From the NCBI GenBank assembly GCA_043769985.1, contig JAYVIV010000253.1:11877-75876 (forward strand): a stretch of DNA of 64,000 bases, in the 5' to 3' direction. The stretch comes from Arcicella sp043769985. GTDB lineage: Bacteria > Bacteroidota > Bacteroidia > Cytophagales > Spirosomataceae. A program made the translations under genes and the position numbers. Shown here piece by piece: positions 9,142-16,937 of this stretch (positions are counted from its first letter, which is position 1; each line of letters starts with the position of its first letter). The notes under the pieces were generated by a model. It saw only the letters and a list, made by a program, of their open reading frames with translations, had not been told where the DNA came from and searched no databases.

Positions 9142-9669
9142 ATGTCAAATAATAAAGCAAAACCAACATTCACTTTACGTCATTTTAAAAACGGAGACCA
9201 CGAATCCTTAGTCGAAAATGCCAATAACATCAAGATTTTCAATAATGTAAAAGATACCTTCCCTCATCCATACACGTATGCAGATGCCAGTTGGTGGATT
9301 GAATTTTGCAAAGAAACTAATCAACCAGCCACGACTTTTGCCATTGATATTGATGAAAAGGTTATTGGGGCAGTTGGTATAATCATTGGCAATGACGTTC
9401 AACGAGTTACGTCTGAAATTGGCTATTGGTTGGGAGAAAATTATTGGGGTAAAGGCGTTGCTACTGAAGCCCTAAAACAAATGACTGATTATGCTTTTCA
9501 GAATTTTCCAGACCTTGTAAGGCTTTGGGCAGCGGTCTTTGAATTTAATAAGCCTTCAATGCGAGTTTTAGAAAAAGCGGGGTATGAATTTGAGGGAATT
9601 CGCAAAAAGGCAACAATTAAAAATGGGGTGGTGATTGACGAGTATGTATATGTAAAATTTCGGGAATAA
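9142..9669 (+). CDS. GNAT family N-acetyltransferase (RimJ/RimL type)
   Basis: This is a GCN5-related acetyltransferase of the RimL-like group (Acetyltransf_3), which transfers acetyl from acetyl-CoA to an amine. The acetyl-CoA loop is seen in IGYWLGENYWGKGVATEAL (Q/RxxGxG/A-like), followed by FNKPSMRVLEKAGYEFEG, the usual C-terminal signature. I place the start at the ATG at 9142 (MSNNKAKPTF). An in-frame ATG at 9115 would add nine residues that do not look like the family. It is monocistronic and convergent with ispF. The last codons and the intergenic tail are part of a 139-base tandem duplication. Substrate unknown. Confidence 0.85.
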   Translation: MSNNKAKPTFTLRHFKNGDHESLVENANNIKIFNNVKDTFPHPYTYADASWWIEFCKETNQPATTFAIDIDEKVIGAVGIIIGNDVQRVTSEIGYWLGENYWGKGVATEALKQMTDYAFQNFPDLVRLWAAVFEFNKPSMRVLEKAGYEFEGIRKKATIKNGVVIDEYVYVKFRE

Positions 9670-9673
9670 TATA

Positions 9674-9730
9674 TTGCCACTAAGGCACAAAGACTCAAAG
9701 AAAATTAGAGACTTTGTGCCTTGGTGGCAA
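9674..9730. repeat. Palindromic repeat, GCCACnAAGGCAC family (copy in duplication unit 1)
   Basis: TTGCCACTAAGGCACAAAG pairs with CTTTGTGCCTTGGTGGCAA around a short AT loop. It lies between the convergent GNAT and ispF ends, where it could act as a terminator hairpin. A second copy is at 9813-9869. Confidence 0.75.
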
Positions 9731-9794
9731 CTAATTTTTAACAATCAACGCCACACATTGAGCCACCACGCCTTCCCCACGCCCAACAAAACCG
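9731..9794 (-). pseudogene. Duplicated 3' fragment of ispF
   Basis: Read leftward, this encodes FGFVGRGEGVVAQCVALIVKN and a TAG stop, the C-terminus of IspF, with no start or upstream body. Against the intact gene the differences are mostly synonymous (GFVGR is kept with different codons) plus one Val/Ala change. It arose as part of the 139-base tandem duplication. Confidence 0.85.
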
Positions 9795-9812
9795 AATTTC
9801 GGGAATAATATA

Positions 9813-9869
9813 TTGCCATTAAGGCACGAAGACTCAAAGAAAATTAGAGACTTTGTGCCTTGGTGGCAA
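9813..9869. repeat. Palindromic repeat, GCCACnAAGGCAC family (copy in duplication unit 2)
   Basis: Second copy of the hairpin, offset by 139 bases from the one at 9674, directly adjoining the ispF stop codon. Left arm TTGCCATTAAGGCACGAAG, right arm identical to the first copy. Confidence 0.75.
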
Positions 9870-10349
9870 CTAATTTTTAACAATCAACGCCACACATTGA
9901 GCCGCCACGCCTTCCCCACGTCCCACAAAACCGATGTGCTCGGAAGTGGTTGCTTTAATCGATAAATCTTCTTCGGGAATATTCATTACTTCTGCCAAAC
10001 AAGCCTTCATCGTTGGGATATGAGGATTGAGTTTTGGCTCTTGCAAAATAATGGTTACATCCAAATTATTAACCTCCCAACCCGCTCCACGCACCATTTC
10101 AAGCACTTTTCTGACTAAAACTTTTGAATCAACGCCTTTGTATTGTGGGTCTTTATCGGAGAAATGATACCCGATATTTCGCATATTGGCAGCACCCAAA
10201 AGGGCATCACATATTACGTGGCACACAATATCTGCATCCGAATGACCAACTGCTCCGTGTGTATGCGGAACGATGATTCCACCTAACCAAAAATCCTTGC
10301 CTGCTTCGAGGCGATGTACGTCGTAACCTTGTCCTATTCTTAATTTCAT
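9870..10349 (-). CDS. ispF: 2-C-methyl-D-erythritol 2,4-cyclodiphosphate synthase
   Basis: IspF, 159 residues (normal length), forms the cyclic diphosphate MEcPP from CDP-methylerythritol 2-phosphate in the non-mevalonate isoprenoid pathway, in the cytoplasm. The start MKLRIGQGYDVHRL carries the zinc ligands D9 and H11 (GYDVH). The third zinc-region His and the CDP-binding segment follow in GAVGHSDADIVCHVICDALLGA, and FSDKDPQYKGVDS and HIGFVGRGEGVAAQ are classic family motifs. It overlaps the upstream lipoprotein hydrolase by four bases, so the two are likely co-transcribed. A duplicated tail of this gene lies just downstream. Confidence 0.97.
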   Translation of the reverse strand: MKLRIGQGYDVHRLEAGKDFWLGGIIVPHTHGAVGHSDADIVCHVICDALLGAANMRNIGYHFSDKDPQYKGVDSKVLVRKVLEMVRGAGWEVNNLDVTIILQEPKLNPHIPTMKACLAEVMNIPEEDLSIKATTSEHIGFVGRGEGVAAQCVALIVKN

Positions 10350-11209
10350 AAACTTTCTAAAATAGCTTTTTTAATCAACTGTGGATGCGACCATGGCACA
10401 AAATGATTCATGGTATCAATCCGCACTACTTTTAAACTTATAGCATTTACCAACATTTTCTCGGCAAAATCCGCATTCTTTGGATCTACCAACATATCCT
10501 TTCCTCCTTGAATGACAATGATGGGCTGACAAATATTCTTCCACAAAGGTAACATCTTTTCTAATTCGGGTTTCAAATAAAGTATTTCGTGATTAGAAAC
10601 GCTAAAACTGGTGGGAATTAAAAATTTTATCGGTATAAAGTCCATGGGAATTCTAAACCATTTTTCATTAGGTTCTAAATCAGGGGCAATTGAACCTGCT
10701 ACAATTATCAGATTATCAATTAATGCTGGATAATCCATCGCCATCCTTGCAATCAATGGTCCGCCCAATGAATGCCCAATGAGGATAATTTTCTTACCCG
10801 ATTTTTTGTATTTTTCAATAATTGGTTTCAATAATTCGGCTTGCACAGCTAATGATTTTTCACCGTTACCAAAATCTGAATCCCCAAAACCAATTCTATC
10901 CACGGCTACCATTTTTACTTTTTTTAGTAAGACTGTATCTTTCATAAAATCAATAAATCCACCCCAAGAACCTGGCGAACCGTGAACAAAAAATACAACT
11001 GGCAACGAATCAGACCCTATTTCTGCATAATTCATCTCCACGCCTTGCACTTCCATTTGATGTTGGATAGGCTTCATGGAATAACCCAAAAACTTTTTAT
11101 CAATCTCCTTTTGACTTACTTTGAAAGTTAAACAAGAGGAAAGGATTTGAGAAATGATAAAGAGGATTATGTATCCGATTAAAAGTCGTTTGGAGAATTT
11201 TAGAAGCAT
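10346..11209 (-). CDS. Alpha/beta hydrolase, probable lipoprotein
   Basis: This 287-residue serine hydrolase of the alpha/beta fold has an N-terminal membrane segment ending in a lipobox-like LSSC (about residue 27), so it is probably anchored in an envelope membrane. The oxyanion loop is FFVHGSPGSWGG, and the nucleophile is S147 in IGHSLGGPL. A likely acid is the Asp in QGGKDMLVDPKNA, and the catalytic His is in MNHFVPW. The fold does not reveal the ester or amide substrate. Stop and start overlap with ispF (ATGA type) indicates coupled translation, but no functional link with isoprenoid synthesis is obvious. Confidence 0.8.
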   Translation of the reverse strand: MLLKFSKRLLIGYIILFIISQILSSCLTFKVSQKEIDKKFLGYSMKPIQHQMEVQGVEMNYAEIGSDSLPVVFFVHGSPGSWGGFIDFMKDTVLLKKVKMVAVDRIGFGDSDFGNGEKSLAVQAELLKPIIEKYKKSGKKIILIGHSLGGPLIARMAMDYPALIDNLIIVAGSIAPDLEPNEKWFRIPMDFIPIKFLIPTSFSVSNHEILYLKPELEKMLPLWKNICQPIIVIQGGKDMLVDPKNADFAEKMLVNAISLKVVRIDTMNHFVPWSHPQLIKKAILESL

Positions 11210-11225
11210 GGTTTTGGGGTAATTA

Positions 11226-11427
11226 GTCTGAATTTGGATTCATTGGATTTATTGGATTGTAACTACCTGCACACCATTAGTTTGAACGACACTCATGGCA
11301 TGACTGATAGTAATTTGTTTATTATCAATAGTTTGTGAGATTAGTCATGCCATGAGTAATTATGTTCAGATAATTAATTCGGTAAAAATCCAATAAATCC
11401 ATTAATCTGACGAATCCAAATTCAGAC
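11226..11427. repeat. Nested inverted-repeat element (GTCTGAATTTGGATT ends)
   Basis: Outer arms 11226-11259 and 11386-11427 are reverse complements with a small insertion in the right arm. Inside, a perfect 15-base inverted repeat (ACTCATGGCATGACT at 11291-11305; its complement at 11343-11357) is nested. There is no ORF. It occupies most of the 320-base gap between the hydrolase and Uma2 genes, and a similar end motif occurs at 57543-57653. Confidence 0.8.
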
Positions 11428-11463
11428 GAGACTACTTAGACAATCAATAATCTCACATTAACA

Positions 11464-11505
11464 AAAAGCCTTACAGATGATACAAATATCTGTAAGGCTT
11501 TGTTA
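11464..11505. terminator. Intrinsic terminator
   Basis: AAAGCCTTACAGA pairs with TCTGTAAGGCTTT around an 11-base loop, followed by T-rich sequence on the + strand and A-rich on the other. It lies just downstream of the leftward Uma2 gene. Confidence 0.75.
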
Positions 11506-11529
11506 TAAAATTGTAGGGCAAATGACATT

Positions 11530-12084
11530 TTACAAAATGTTTTTATAAATATCATCTAAGGTTAATTTTGTGTCGAAAAATGGCAAATCAATAATGTCTG
11601 TTTTCTCAGTATAAAATGAGTACTCAAAAATATTTCCATTACGTTTATACAACTCAATCACAGTTTCTTCTTGTGAAACCAATAAATAGTATTGAACCGA
11701 TGAGATTTTTGAATATTCTTTTAATTTCTCATTTCTATCGGTTTTCTCGGTGGATGGAGAAAGAACCTCCGCAATTAAAACGGCTTGATGAACCATAGCA
11801 TCATCTTCATCATCAATAACAGGCACGACCATTACGTCTGGGTAACGATAGCGTTTGTTTTTTACGGTACTTAACTTTACATCTTGAATATAAACTTCAA
11901 AGACTTTGTGATTCAATATTCGTAGCAATAAAGCATAAATACTTCCAGCTACTCGGTTAGCAATTCTTTTTTCTCCTGGCATTTCAATTAATTGACCTTC
12001 TACGTATTCATGCTTCACTTCGGAGTTACGCTCCAACTCGAAGTATTCCTCTACGGTATATATTTTCTCTGCGACTGTTAGCAT
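11530..12084 (-). CDS. Uma2 family (DUF820) putative restriction-endonuclease-like protein
   Basis: This 184-residue protein of the Uma2/DUF820 family has a PD-(D/E)XK nuclease-like fold that is abundant in cyanobacteria and Bacteroidota. The start MLTVAEKIYTVEEYFELERNS is typical, as is HEYVEGQLIEMPG (usually YELxxGxLxxMxG). Core residues are seen in RYPDVMVVPV (Asp) and AVLIAEVLSPSTEK (Glu), followed by KLKEYSKISSVQYYLLVSQ. The family's cellular role is not established; many copies seem to accompany mobile DNA. It stands alone between two terminators here. Confidence 0.82.
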   Translation of the reverse strand: MLTVAEKIYTVEEYFELERNSEVKHEYVEGQLIEMPGEKRIANRVAGSIYALLLRILNHKVFEVYIQDVKLSTVKNKRYRYPDVMVVPVIDDEDDAMVHQAVLIAEVLSPSTEKTDRNEKLKEYSKISSVQYYLLVSQEETVIELYKRNGNIFEYSFYTEKTDIIDLPFFDTKLTLDDIYKNIL

Positions 12085-12127
12085 ATTGATTCCTTAATTT
12101 TACACTAAAATAATTCTTTTACCAATA

Positions 12128-12176
12128 TAAAACAAAAATCCTCCCAAATTGATTTCGTGAGGATTTTTGTTTTAAC
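12128..12176. terminator. Bidirectional intrinsic terminator
   Basis: AAAACAAAAATCCTC at the left pairs with GAGGATTTTTGTTTT at the right around a loop containing AAATTGATTTC. It lies between the MFS gene (ending leftward) and the Uma2 start. Confidence 0.75.
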
Positions 12177-12190
12177 ATTTATTGGATATA

Positions 12191-13420
12191 TTAAGCCGTA
12201 GCCATCTCTGGACGTTTACGCATATATACATACAAACCTGCAAAGGCAACAATCAAAATCAGGGGAAAAATCACCATCGTACTCAATGTACTTTGTCCTG
12301 CGGCTAATTCCATGGCATCGCCCGTTAAGCCCGCTGCTGTTTGTTCAGCCTTAGAATTATCAATCCAACGACCAATGATTGGTTGAAAAATTGAGGTAGA
12401 AAACATTCCAACGCCTCCAACAATGGACATTCCTAATGCTCCTGAAAGTGGCACTTTTTCGGCAATAAATCCAATCATATTGGGCCAGAAAAGAGCAACG
12501 CCCATCGCAAAGAAAATGGCGGCAACGTAAGCCATGCTGCCCGTTTGTGTACTAAATAAATAGATACCGATAGTTGCAAAAATTGCTGAACCAAGCAATA
12601 CGCCCGTTTGGTCAAATTTTGCCACAATAGGTCCTGCAAAGTATCTAATAACTGCCATTAAACCCGTTACCAAAGCTAAAATTAACATCGGACTTGCCCC
12701 TGATTTACTCATAATTAAACCCGTCCATTGTTGTGGTCCAAATTCTGTGATAGCAGTTAAAGCCATACAAGCGAATATAAAAATAAATAGAGGGGTTGCC
12801 ATGGCTTGAAGGTTCTTGCCAATTGATGTAACACCTTCATTTTGTGGCTTTGGAAATGTTTGCCCCCAAAACAAATAGGCATAAATCACAGTAGGAATAA
12901 GAATTAACCAGATTTGTGCTTGCCAGCCTAAATTTGCATCAGTCATGAATTTAGAAAGTAAACTTCCTAACACAATTCCTCCTGGAAACCACATGTGAAA
13001 ACGGTTTAATTTTGTACTCATTTCAGCACCTTGATAAGTGTCGGCAATCATTGGATTACAGGCAGCTTCGGTGCAACCATTTCCAATTCCGATTAAAAAG
13101 GTCGAAACTAAAAGTCCTGTATATCCTCCCAAAAGTCCAGGATATAATGTTAAAATAATCCCCAAAGCATGACAGACAAAAGCGACCATCATGATATTTT
13201 TGGGTCCGAAAGTGTGATAAACTAATCCACCAACAATCATGGCAATTGGAAATCCTAAGAACCACATTGAATTAATAAAACCTAATTGCTCGCCTGATAG
13301 ATTGAAATCAGTGGCTAACTGTGGCAAAATACCCGCACGAATACTGAATGAAAAGGCAGTCGTAATCAAAGCAAAACAACTTGCGTTGAATAGCCTTTGT
13401 TTGTTAATCGTTTGACTCAT
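12191..13420 (-). CDS. MFS transporter, sugar-permease-like
   Basis: This 409-residue major facilitator superfamily permease has twelve hydrophobic segments. The loop GLVYHTFGPKNIMMVAF after helix 2 matches the MFS motif-A position, and GIGNGCTEAACNPMIADTY is in helix 4-5. The N-terminal half resembles sugar permeases found beside Gfo/Idh/MocA and TIM-barrel genes in Bacteroidota. The divergent neighbour at 13644 is such an oxidoreductase, which suggests import of a sugar or polyol. This is contextual inference, not shown by residues. Confidence 0.82.
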   Translation of the reverse strand: MSQTINKQRLFNASCFALITTAFSFSIRAGILPQLATDFNLSGEQLGFINSMWFLGFPIAMIVGGLVYHTFGPKNIMMVAFVCHALGIILTLYPGLLGGYTGLLVSTFLIGIGNGCTEAACNPMIADTYQGAEMSTKLNRFHMWFPGGIVLGSLLSKFMTDANLGWQAQIWLILIPTVIYAYLFWGQTFPKPQNEGVTSIGKNLQAMATPLFIFIFACMALTAITEFGPQQWTGLIMSKSGASPMLILALVTGLMAVIRYFAGPIVAKFDQTGVLLGSAIFATIGIYLFSTQTGSMAYVAAIFFAMGVALFWPNMIGFIAEKVPLSGALGMSIVGGVGMFSTSIFQPIIGRWIDNSKAEQTAAGLTGDAMELAAGQSTLSTMVIFPLILIVAFAGLYVYMRKRPEMATA

Positions 13421-13567
13421 AATGGATTAGGGATTTAAAATGTGAATAATTTGATATATTTCTTGGTTTTGTGAAATTCCGTCTTTGAAAAATCTATCAA
13501 AAAAACGAAAAAATATTCAGATTTCATGCACCGATTTATCAGTATTTTTATGAAAATTTGTAAAAAA

Positions 13568-13636
13568 GCCCCCTAACCCCCGAAGGGGGAATAGTATATT
13601 TCTCTAACAAAACTCCCCCCTCGGGGGCTGGGGGGC
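13568..13636. repeat. Palindromic element, GCCCCCTAACCCCCGAAGG family (copy b)
   Basis: Left arm GCCCCCTAACCCCCGAAGGG and a right arm of the type CCCCCTCGGGGGCTGGGGGGC flank an AT-rich loop. The element ends eight bases before the ATG of the Gfo/Idh/MocA gene, so its hairpin would lie in the mRNA leader over or next to the ribosome-binding region. Confidence 0.85.
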
Positions 13637-13643
13637 AATTATC

Positions 13644-14858
13644 ATGGCAAGAAAAATTAGAATGGGAATGATTGGTGGAAGCTTGGAGGCTTTTATTGGG
13701 GCAGTTCATCGTCGTGGAGCGGCTCTGGACGGTGAGGTTGAATTGGTTTGTGGGGCATTTAGCTCTAATCCACAGAAATCAAAAGCAACGGGGGAGGCTC
13801 TCTATTTACCCGAAAACCGAGTTTATGGTTCTTTTGAGGAAATGATTCTGAAAGAAAAAGAACTTCCAGACGGTGAACGAATGGACTTTGTAACCATTGT
13901 AACGCCTAACCACGTGCATTTTTCAGCCGCAAAAATGGCTTTGGAAAATGGCTTTCACGTGGTGTCTGATAAACCCGCAACCCTAAATACTGAGGAAGTT
14001 TATCAATTAAGAGATATTATTGAAAAATCTGGGTTGATTTACTGTTTGACGCATAATTATTGTGCTTATCCGATGGTGAAAGAGGCAAAACAGATGATTA
14101 AAAATGGCGTAATTGGAAAAATTCGGAAGGTTATTGTTGAATATCCCCAAGGTTGGCTTTCGCAATTATTGGAAGCCTCTGGACAAAAACAAGCCGACTG
14201 GCGAACCGACCCTGCTCGTTGTGGTGCAGCGGGTGGTGTGGGCGATATCGGAACGCACGCTGAGAACTTAGCCGAATATATTACAGGTTTGAAAATCACC
14301 GAAATTTGTGCTGATTTAACCATTTTTGTGGAGGGCAGAAGGTTAGATGATGATGCCAATATGCTCTTACGTTTTGACAACGGAGCGAAAGGAATTCTGC
14401 AAAATTCGCAAATTTGCAACGGTGAAGAAAACGATTTGAACATCAGAATTTACGGAGAATTTGGCGGTCTGAAATGGCGACAAATGGAACCTAATACGCT
14501 GATTTTGACAAATCAAGAAAAAGGTTCACGCATCATCCGCACGGGTGTAGGCGACCTCTCTCCACAAGCACAAGCACACACAAGACAACCAGCAGGACAT
14601 CCAGAGGGCTATATTGAAACTTTTGCAAGTATTTATAGAAATTTTGCTTATGCTTTACGAGCAAGATGGGGCGAAGTTGCCAAAGAAAATGCTGCAGGAG
14701 GTTTGGCAAGTGAAAATGAAATTTTGACGGGTGGTTATAATCCAGAAATTCATGATTTTCCAGGAATCGAAGAAGGCATAAGAGGAATGGTATTTATTGA
14801 TACTGTAGTAAAATCCAATGAGGCTGGGGCGGTTTGGACGAAGGTTGAGGTGAGGTAG
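13644..14858 (+). CDS. Gfo/Idh/MocA family oxidoreductase
   Basis: This 404-residue NAD(P)-dependent sugar/polyol dehydrogenase family member is cytoplasmic. The N-terminal Rossmann domain starts KIRMGMIGGSLEAFIGAVHR, and the second strand region contains FVTIVTPNHVHF and the conserved EKP-type motif as VVSDKPATLN (Lys retained). The substrate-binding C-terminal domain includes GGVGDIGTHAENLAEYITG, where DIGTH carries the usual catalytic-region Asp and His. Length and the ~20-residue insertion around ELPDGERMD fit the subgroup common in Cytophagales sugar-catabolic clusters. The divergent MFS permease could supply its substrate. The start lies directly behind a palindromic element, so expression might be affected by that hairpin. 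Confidence 0.87.
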   Translation: MARKIRMGMIGGSLEAFIGAVHRRGAALDGEVELVCGAFSSNPQKSKATGEALYLPENRVYGSFEEMILKEKELPDGERMDFVTIVTPNHVHFSAAKMALENGFHVVSDKPATLNTEEVYQLRDIIEKSGLIYCLTHNYCAYPMVKEAKQMIKNGVIGKIRKVIVEYPQGWLSQLLEASGQKQADWRTDPARCGAAGGVGDIGTHAENLAEYITGLKITEICADLTIFVEGRRLDDDANMLLRFDNGAKGILQNSQICNGEENDLNIRIYGEFGGLKWRQMEPNTLILTNQEKGSRIIRTGVGDLSPQAQAHTRQPAGHPEGYIETFASIYRNFAYALRARWGEVAKENAAGGLASENEILTGGYNPEIHDFPGIEEGIRGMVFIDTVVKSNEAGAVWTKVEVR

Positions 14859-14941
14859 AATTTGGTTAATTAAGAATACTAAATTTTAGGGATACTTTTT
14901 AAAATCCAAATTATTACCTTTACGAATAAATAATTGGGAAT

Positions 14942-16339
14942 ATGAAAATTCAAATAAAAGAGTTAGGAGCAATAAAAGAGGCAACCATAGACTTAGACAA
15001 AAAATTAACTATTTTCTGTGGACCTAATGGTACAGGAAAAACGTATATGGCTTATGTTCTTTACGCTCTCACTAATTTAAATAATAAGAACATTGGAATT
15101 CGATTGGAAGAAGAAATAGTTAAAACGTTAGTGGAAGGTAATTCTGCAAAAATTATCATTAATTATGATTTAATCTGGAATTTTAGAGTTAGAGAAGTAG
15201 AAAATATTAAAGAAAATCTCTGGAATTTGTTTGCAATTCCAGAGACAAAATCCAAAGATTTCTTTGCAAAAACTGAAATTAATATTTTAGAAAATAAAGA
15301 GGATTTTCAATTTAAAATAAACCAAACAGCAATAAATGAAACGATTAGATTTTATGATTATTCCTTTGTTTTAGTAAAGAAATCAAATACAGATGAAATT
15401 ACCTTTTCAATTAGTGATTCTTTAATCAAGAATAAAGAATTTTATAACTTTATGGAAATTGTATTCCTATCAAGATTGTATTCTATTATTGCTTTTTATC
15501 CTATTACATCTTCTACAATTTTTCCTGTTGAAAGAAACTCAATCTATACATTTAGTAATGAACTCTCTATTCGTAAAAATGATGCTTTAGAACACATCCA
15601 AGCAATTACAAATAAAAAAGATTTTAGTTTGTTCGATTTAGTTTTTAAACGTAATACCAGATACCCACAACCAATAAGAGATGGCTTAGAAGTAGCCGAA
15701 GATTTAGATAATATTCAACAAAGAAATAGTAATGAATATTTTGAATATGCAACAGAAATTGAAAATGAATTATTAAAGGGGAAGGTAGTTATAACAAAAG
15801 AAGGAAATGTTGAATTTGTAAGCGAAAAAGCACCCAGAATTAAATTGTCCTTTCATCAGAGTTCTTCTATTGTCAAAACCTTAGCAAGTTTGGTGATTTA
15901 TTTAAAATACAGAGCAACAAAAAATGATTTAGTAATTATTGATGAACCTGAGATGAATCTTCATCCTGATAATCAAGTTAGATTAGCGAAAGTCTTTGCA
16001 CGATTGGTTAACAAGGGTTTGAGACTTGTTATAAGTACACATAGCGATTATATTATTAGAGAGTTTAATAATTTAATTATGATTTCATCCGATAATCCAA
16101 ATCTTAGTTCCGTCAAAGAGAAATCTATGTACAGAGATGATGAGTTTTTAAAAATAGACGATGTTGGTGCTTATATGTTTAATTATAAAAATGACAAAGC
16201 AAAACAGACGGATGTGAAAGCCATAAAAATTGACCAATACGGCTTTGAAGTTTCAACCTTAGACAAAACCATCGAAGAATTAAACAAGCGTTCAGACGAA
16301 CTATATTATACCTTAAAGTATGGCAAAGCAGAAGAATAG
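14942..16339 (+). CDS. AAA/ABC-type ATPase of a two-gene module (copy 1)
   Basis: This 465-residue P-loop ATPase is of the SMC/OLD-like group (AAA_15/AAA_21 style). Walker A is GPNGTGKT at residues 27-34. Walker B is LVIIDEPEMNLHP with D334-E335, and a switch His H367 lies in ISTHSDYIIRE. The long middle (about 60-330) carries a distinctive RYPQPIRDGLEVAED stretch and ENELLKGKVVITKEG, both also present in the paralogue at 44928. No TOPRIM or nuclease domain is fused; the nuclease-like function may be supplied by the next gene, which overlaps its 3' end by 20 bases. I infer an accessory or defence-type role, but do not recognise a named system. Confidence 0.78.
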   Translation: MKIQIKELGAIKEATIDLDKKLTIFCGPNGTGKTYMAYVLYALTNLNNKNIGIRLEEEIVKTLVEGNSAKIIINYDLIWNFRVREVENIKENLWNLFAIPETKSKDFFAKTEINILENKEDFQFKINQTAINETIRFYDYSFVLVKKSNTDEITFSISDSLIKNKEFYNFMEIVFLSRLYSIIAFYPITSSTIFPVERNSIYTFSNELSIRKNDALEHIQAITNKKDFSLFDLVFKRNTRYPQPIRDGLEVAEDLDNIQQRNSNEYFEYATEIENELLKGKVVITKEGNVEFVSEKAPRIKLSFHQSSSIVKTLASLVIYLKYRATKNDLVIIDEPEMNLHPDNQVRLAKVFARLVNKGLRLVISTHSDYIIREFNNLIMISSDNPNLSSVKEKSMYRDDEFLKIDDVGAYMFNYKNDKAKQTDVKAIKIDQYGFEVSTLDKTIEELNKRSDELYYTLKYGKAEE

Positions 16340-16868
16340 TCAATTAGATTTAATCAAAACTTTGCTTAACGATAATTGTCTTGCAAAAGGAAATGATGCT
16401 AAGATTTTAATTGAAAAAGACAAAAATGGCAAGGTCATAATGCAAAGACCAATTATTGATGGGAAAATAAAATATCTTTTATATAGATTTGACCCAAACC
16501 AAATTAAGATGTTTCCCTATTTAGCCGATGAATCAGGATTGAAGAAAATTTGTGATTACATTTTGTTTGCAGAAGAGGGAAATAACTTACATATACTTTT
16601 AATAGAATTGAAACACGGAACAGAGTCAGCCAGAAATCAATTGATTGCTTCCGAATGTTTTATTGATTTTATTTTTAAATCAGCCAAAAGGATTGGATTT
16701 GAATTTGCAGAAAAACAATATATAAAGAAGATACGAGTAAGTGAGGAAAGAGCAAAAAAACGAAATAGAAAAACAAAGCCAGGTTTAATAACAAGTGATG
16801 AAAACGAAATTCTTAATTATGACCATGCTGATGTTTTTAGAATAGAAGAAGCATTAGATACTTTGTGA
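16320..16868 (+). CDS. Small PD-(D/E)XK-like partner of the ATPase (copy 1)
   Basis: This 182-residue protein of unrecognised family starts inside the 3' end of the ATPase gene, so the pair is translationally coupled. The core CDYILFAEEGNNLHILLIELKHG holds D79, E96 and K98. The pattern Asp, a beta-hairpin, then hydrophobic-E-L-K followed by Gln107 is what a PD-(D/E)XK nuclease active site looks like. A basic stretch (RAKKRNRKTKPG) near residue 145 could bind nucleic acid. The paralogue at 46307 has the same spacing but Asn at position 96. Nuclease activity is inferred from the motif only. Confidence 0.65.
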   Translation: MAKQKNSQLDLIKTLLNDNCLAKGNDAKILIEKDKNGKVIMQRPIIDGKIKYLLYRFDPNQIKMFPYLADESGLKKICDYILFAEEGNNLHILLIELKHGTESARNQLIASECFIDFIFKSAKRIGFEFAEKQYIKKIRVSEERAKKRNRKTKPGLITSDENEILNYDHADVFRIEEALDTL

Positions 16869-16873
16869 TATCA

Positions 16874-16922
16874 ATAATCCCCATTCATTTATCTATCAAA
16901 AGATAAATGAATGGGGATTTTA
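16874..16922. terminator. Intrinsic terminator, bidirectional
   Basis: AATCCCCATTCATTTATCT pairs perfectly with AGATAAATGAATGGGGATT around ATCAAA and is followed by TTTATATTT. It ends the ATPase/partner operon and also faces the leftward prolyl oligopeptidase gene. Confidence 0.88.
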
Positions 16923-16937
16923 TATTTCATAATCAGC

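Larger units (their letters stand above)
9656..9933. repeat. 139-bp tandem duplication across the GNAT/ispF junction
   Basis: Bases 9656-9794 and 9795-9933 are two adjacent copies, differing at five positions with no indel. Each unit holds the last codons of the GNAT gene, a GCCAC-family palindrome and the last ~21 codons of ispF. The first copy therefore contains a dead ispF tail and the second a dead GNAT tail. Confidence 0.92.
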
